DNA of 64,000 bases, from assembly GCA_021527695.1 (NCBI GenBank), contig JAKFAO010000001.1, forward strand, positions 2,480,001-2,544,000, written 5' to 3'. The notes below the pieces were generated by a model. That model was given only the letters and a program-made list of their open reading frames with translations. It had not been told where the DNA came from and did not search any database. The DNA comes from Naematelia aurantialba (lineage: Eukaryota > Basidiomycota > Tremellomycetes > Tremellales > Naemateliaceae). This document shows, in pieces, positions 61,928 to 64,000 of this stretch. How positions within the stretch are numbered: position 1 is the first letter of the stretch; every line of letters starts with the position of its first letter. Position numbers and translations under genes: made by a program.

Positions 61928-62858
61928 ATGCCATCCGCAACCACTCAGACTCGAATCATCAACTGGATTCACGTCATCCAAATTCCACTCGTCTCGGCGA
62001 TACTGTTGATCGGGACCCTTCGGATGTTTGGCGCCATCCCCAATGTTCCTAAGAGCAGCTCTGGACGATGGGGAGTTAGTGTGGTACGTCGTTGTCTCAT
62101 TGATTCACCACTTTGCCCTCAGAAGGCATGTCTCAAATTTGGCACATCTCTCCAGGCAACGTTTCTTGCTTCTTCTTCTTTGCTCCCCGCTAGCAGCTTC
62201 CACGGTTGCCAGGGCATTATCATCACAATCCCTTACTTGCTTGTGTCCGTTGTGGTCCATTAGGAATTCCACTGAACTCGTTCTAGGCGGGCAAGTCACT
62301 CATGGTGCTGCAATACGAGATCCTCACCGAGAACTTTAAATGGTTCCACAGGTGGTACAGCATCAAGGCATTTTTGATCCTCAACATCATCGAGGTCGGC
62401 TTTTGGATCGCCGCAGTGGTTCTCACAGCGATGAGCATGGCCAGGTTTTGTGATGGGACAGGATGTATTCTGAGCGGAGTAACGGTAGGCATGGCTTCTG
62501 TCTTGGGGTACGTTGCCCCTCTCCGGCACTTGTTGCGGTCTAGCTCTCCTTACCGCAGCGAGCATCCTCATCCAACATCCTCTTCACCTTTCTTCACCTT
62601 CGCCTTCTTCTCACTGTCCGCCTTCTTCTCTGGTTATTCCTACTCGACGCAGCGGATGACTCGTCGCATAGTCACACTGCTTATGCTGACGATAACAGAC
62701 TCCTGGCCACGCCAGTCGCCGTTTTCACCATCAAGCAATACATGTTCTACCGCCAAAACGGTTATCACCCCAACGAGAGACACTTTACGCGCAAGGATGA
62801 GGGCCTTCAGCAGGAGGCAGCGATGGTCTACCTTACGGACTACAGCACAAAAGTGTAG
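61928..62858 (+). CDS. Small four-helix membrane protein (MARVEL-like)
   Basis: Three exons splice exactly in frame: 61928-62083, 62287-62507 and 62699-62858, giving 178 residues. Four hydrophobic helices are seen: WIHVIQIPLVSAILLIGTLR, MVLQYEILTENF with SIKAFLILNIIEVGFWIA, AAVVLTAMSMARFC, and LSGVTVGMASVLG-LLATPVAVFTI. The tail is YRQNGYHPNERHFTRKDEGL and ends TDYSTKV. The layout resembles fungal MARVEL-like proteins, but the match is only by topology. Both introns are about 200 nt, four times the usual length here, so an unseen extra exon is possible. Confidence 0.7.
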
Positions 62859-63113
62859 GATGGTGTAAGCCTAAACGATAGTAGACTTCAGCTTGCGTAG
62901 ACTTGTTGCACACCTAGAGAGCCACGATGAGCCTAAAGAAAAAACGATGACTGTTTTGAAGATGTCCTTTCTTACACGCAAACCGCCGAGTGAAACCCAT
63001 GAGATACGAGAAATGGTAGACGACGCTGAATGTATGTGATAGTGCCCTTTGATGTCAGGGGCCAATGCAATCAGGTAAACCTGGCGTCTTCCAGCCTGGG
63101 GAACCTGGGGAAC

Positions 63114-63146
63114 CCGGTGTCACGATGCTCCGGTCTAACTTCGGCG
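63114..63146 (+). repeat. Direct repeat, copy 1
   Basis: The word CCGGTGTCACGATGCTCCGG continues to CTTCGGCG. It matches a second copy at 63741-63776, with a 3-bp difference in length and a few substitutions. The copies are about 600 bp apart in the same orientation. Confidence 0.75.
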
Positions 63147-63740
63147 ACCTGGGACCGCTGCACAACGACTGGCTTGGAATTGGACGAGTTCCGCGCGAAC
63201 TCGTTGAGAGGATGAGGAAAGCCTTGACTTGGGACTAGGACGTGGAGTTGGGGGACGTGGACTGAGACTTGGGCGATCTAGAAGAACTCAGATGAGTGGT
63301 TGTAGACCCGTCGAAGTTAGAACGAGATCGTTGGGTCTTGGACTATGGGACTCAATCGAGGATCGCTGAGGAACCTCACTACAATCCGGTAAATTCTATA
63401 TACTCTCGTCGAGACGAGTAGATACTCGCTCAACCTAGACGAGTTCCTCAAGCCCCACGTGACAGCCATGCCGCCATCCCGGTCGCGTGGATAGTCACGT
63501 GACGACTCGACGACGTCTCCGTCATGACACCCGGAAAGCGGAAGATTCCAGAGCCCCAACACAAGTTGTGGCCGCCCAAAGGGGCCCGGGCTGAGGGCGA
63601 TATGGATGAAGGGATCGACAAATAAACAATGAATGGGTGTTCAGCCGCCAGACTTGGCCGAGCTGATGCTACAGGCAGCACGGAGCATGAACAGCTCAAG
63701 GTTAAACGGCGGTTGTCGTAGGACCGCTCGCAGGGTAACA

Positions 63741-63776
63741 CCGGTGTTGTCACGATGCTCCAGTCAAACTTCGGCG
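63741..63776 (+). repeat. Direct repeat, copy 2
   Basis: CCGGTGTTGTCACGATGCTC and the following bases to TTCGGCG match copy 1. It is followed within 20 bp by the 17-G run. Confidence 0.75.
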
Positions 63777-64000
63777 GGGGGTTATAGGGAGATCCCGGGG
63801 GGGGGGGGGGGGGTTTGAATGAACGCACTATGGGCCATAGTCTATATACCGTTAGATAGGCCTTTTCAAGCCGATTCTGAATCCGTAACCCGCTTGGCAA
63901 GGGGCGCAAAACTGACGACGCTATAAGCAAAACACCAGATTCTTCACGGATGTCCCCTTTGGCACGGTGGATCAAACAGTCGTTCTTGTGGGAGATATAC

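Larger units (their letters stand above)
62859..64000. other. Gene-free right end with low-complexity sequence
   Basis: 1.14 kb in which no gene could be supported. It contains a diverged direct repeat, a 17-base G run (63797-63813) and G-rich imperfect words such as GGACTTGGG and GGGGAACC. It could be the start of a repeat-rich or degenerate region continuing past the window. Confidence 0.5.

Overview
The window is fungal nuclear DNA, most likely from a basidiomycete yeast of the Tremellomycetes (Cryptococcus relatives). Genes are packed on both strands with short spacers. Nearly all are split by many small introns, mostly 45-65 nt, with GT..AG ends. The proteins are fungal: RPP0, a MYST acetyltransferase, a Dal5-like permease and a Zn2Cys6 regulator. 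No tRNA, rRNA or intact transposon was seen. Gene models were spliced by hand, so exon edges are inferences unless stated.

Layout. 1-10.3 kb is housekeeping: a mitochondrial-type unknown protein, RPP0, a SUR7/PalI-like membrane protein, the U5 snRNP WD40 protein and a MYST histone acetyltransferase with a tandem PHD finger. 10.5-17.3 kb holds an acyl-CoA oxidase, a GH105 unsaturated rhamnogalacturonyl hydrolase and a secreted amidase. 17.7-23.5 kb is one large ABCC-type transporter.

24.2-35.4 kb is the most striking block, a six-gene candidate inositol/polyol catabolic cluster. It has three paralogous Gfo/Idh/MocA dehydrogenases (inositol 2-dehydrogenase-like), a xylose-isomerase-like TIM-barrel enzyme (candidate inosose dehydratase), a sugar/polyol MFS transporter and myo-inositol oxygenase. 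The six genes form three divergent pairs, each sharing one promoter region. Next to it (36.2-40.4 kb) are a PhyH-type Fe(II)/2-oxoglutarate dioxygenase and a membrane-anchored haem-oxygenase-like diiron (HDO) protein.

40.9-50.0 kb looks like a peptide/glutathione scavenging group: an OPT transporter, an M20 carboxypeptidase and a gamma-glutamyltransferase. 50.6-60.9 kb looks like an organic-acid cluster: a Dal5-type permease, a second PhyH-family dioxygenase, a D-2-hydroxyacid dehydrogenase, an HpcH/HpaI aldolase and a Zn2Cys6 regulator, again using divergent promoters. 60.9-64 kb is sparse: one small four-helix membrane protein, then about 1.1 kb with a diverged direct repeat and a 17-G run.
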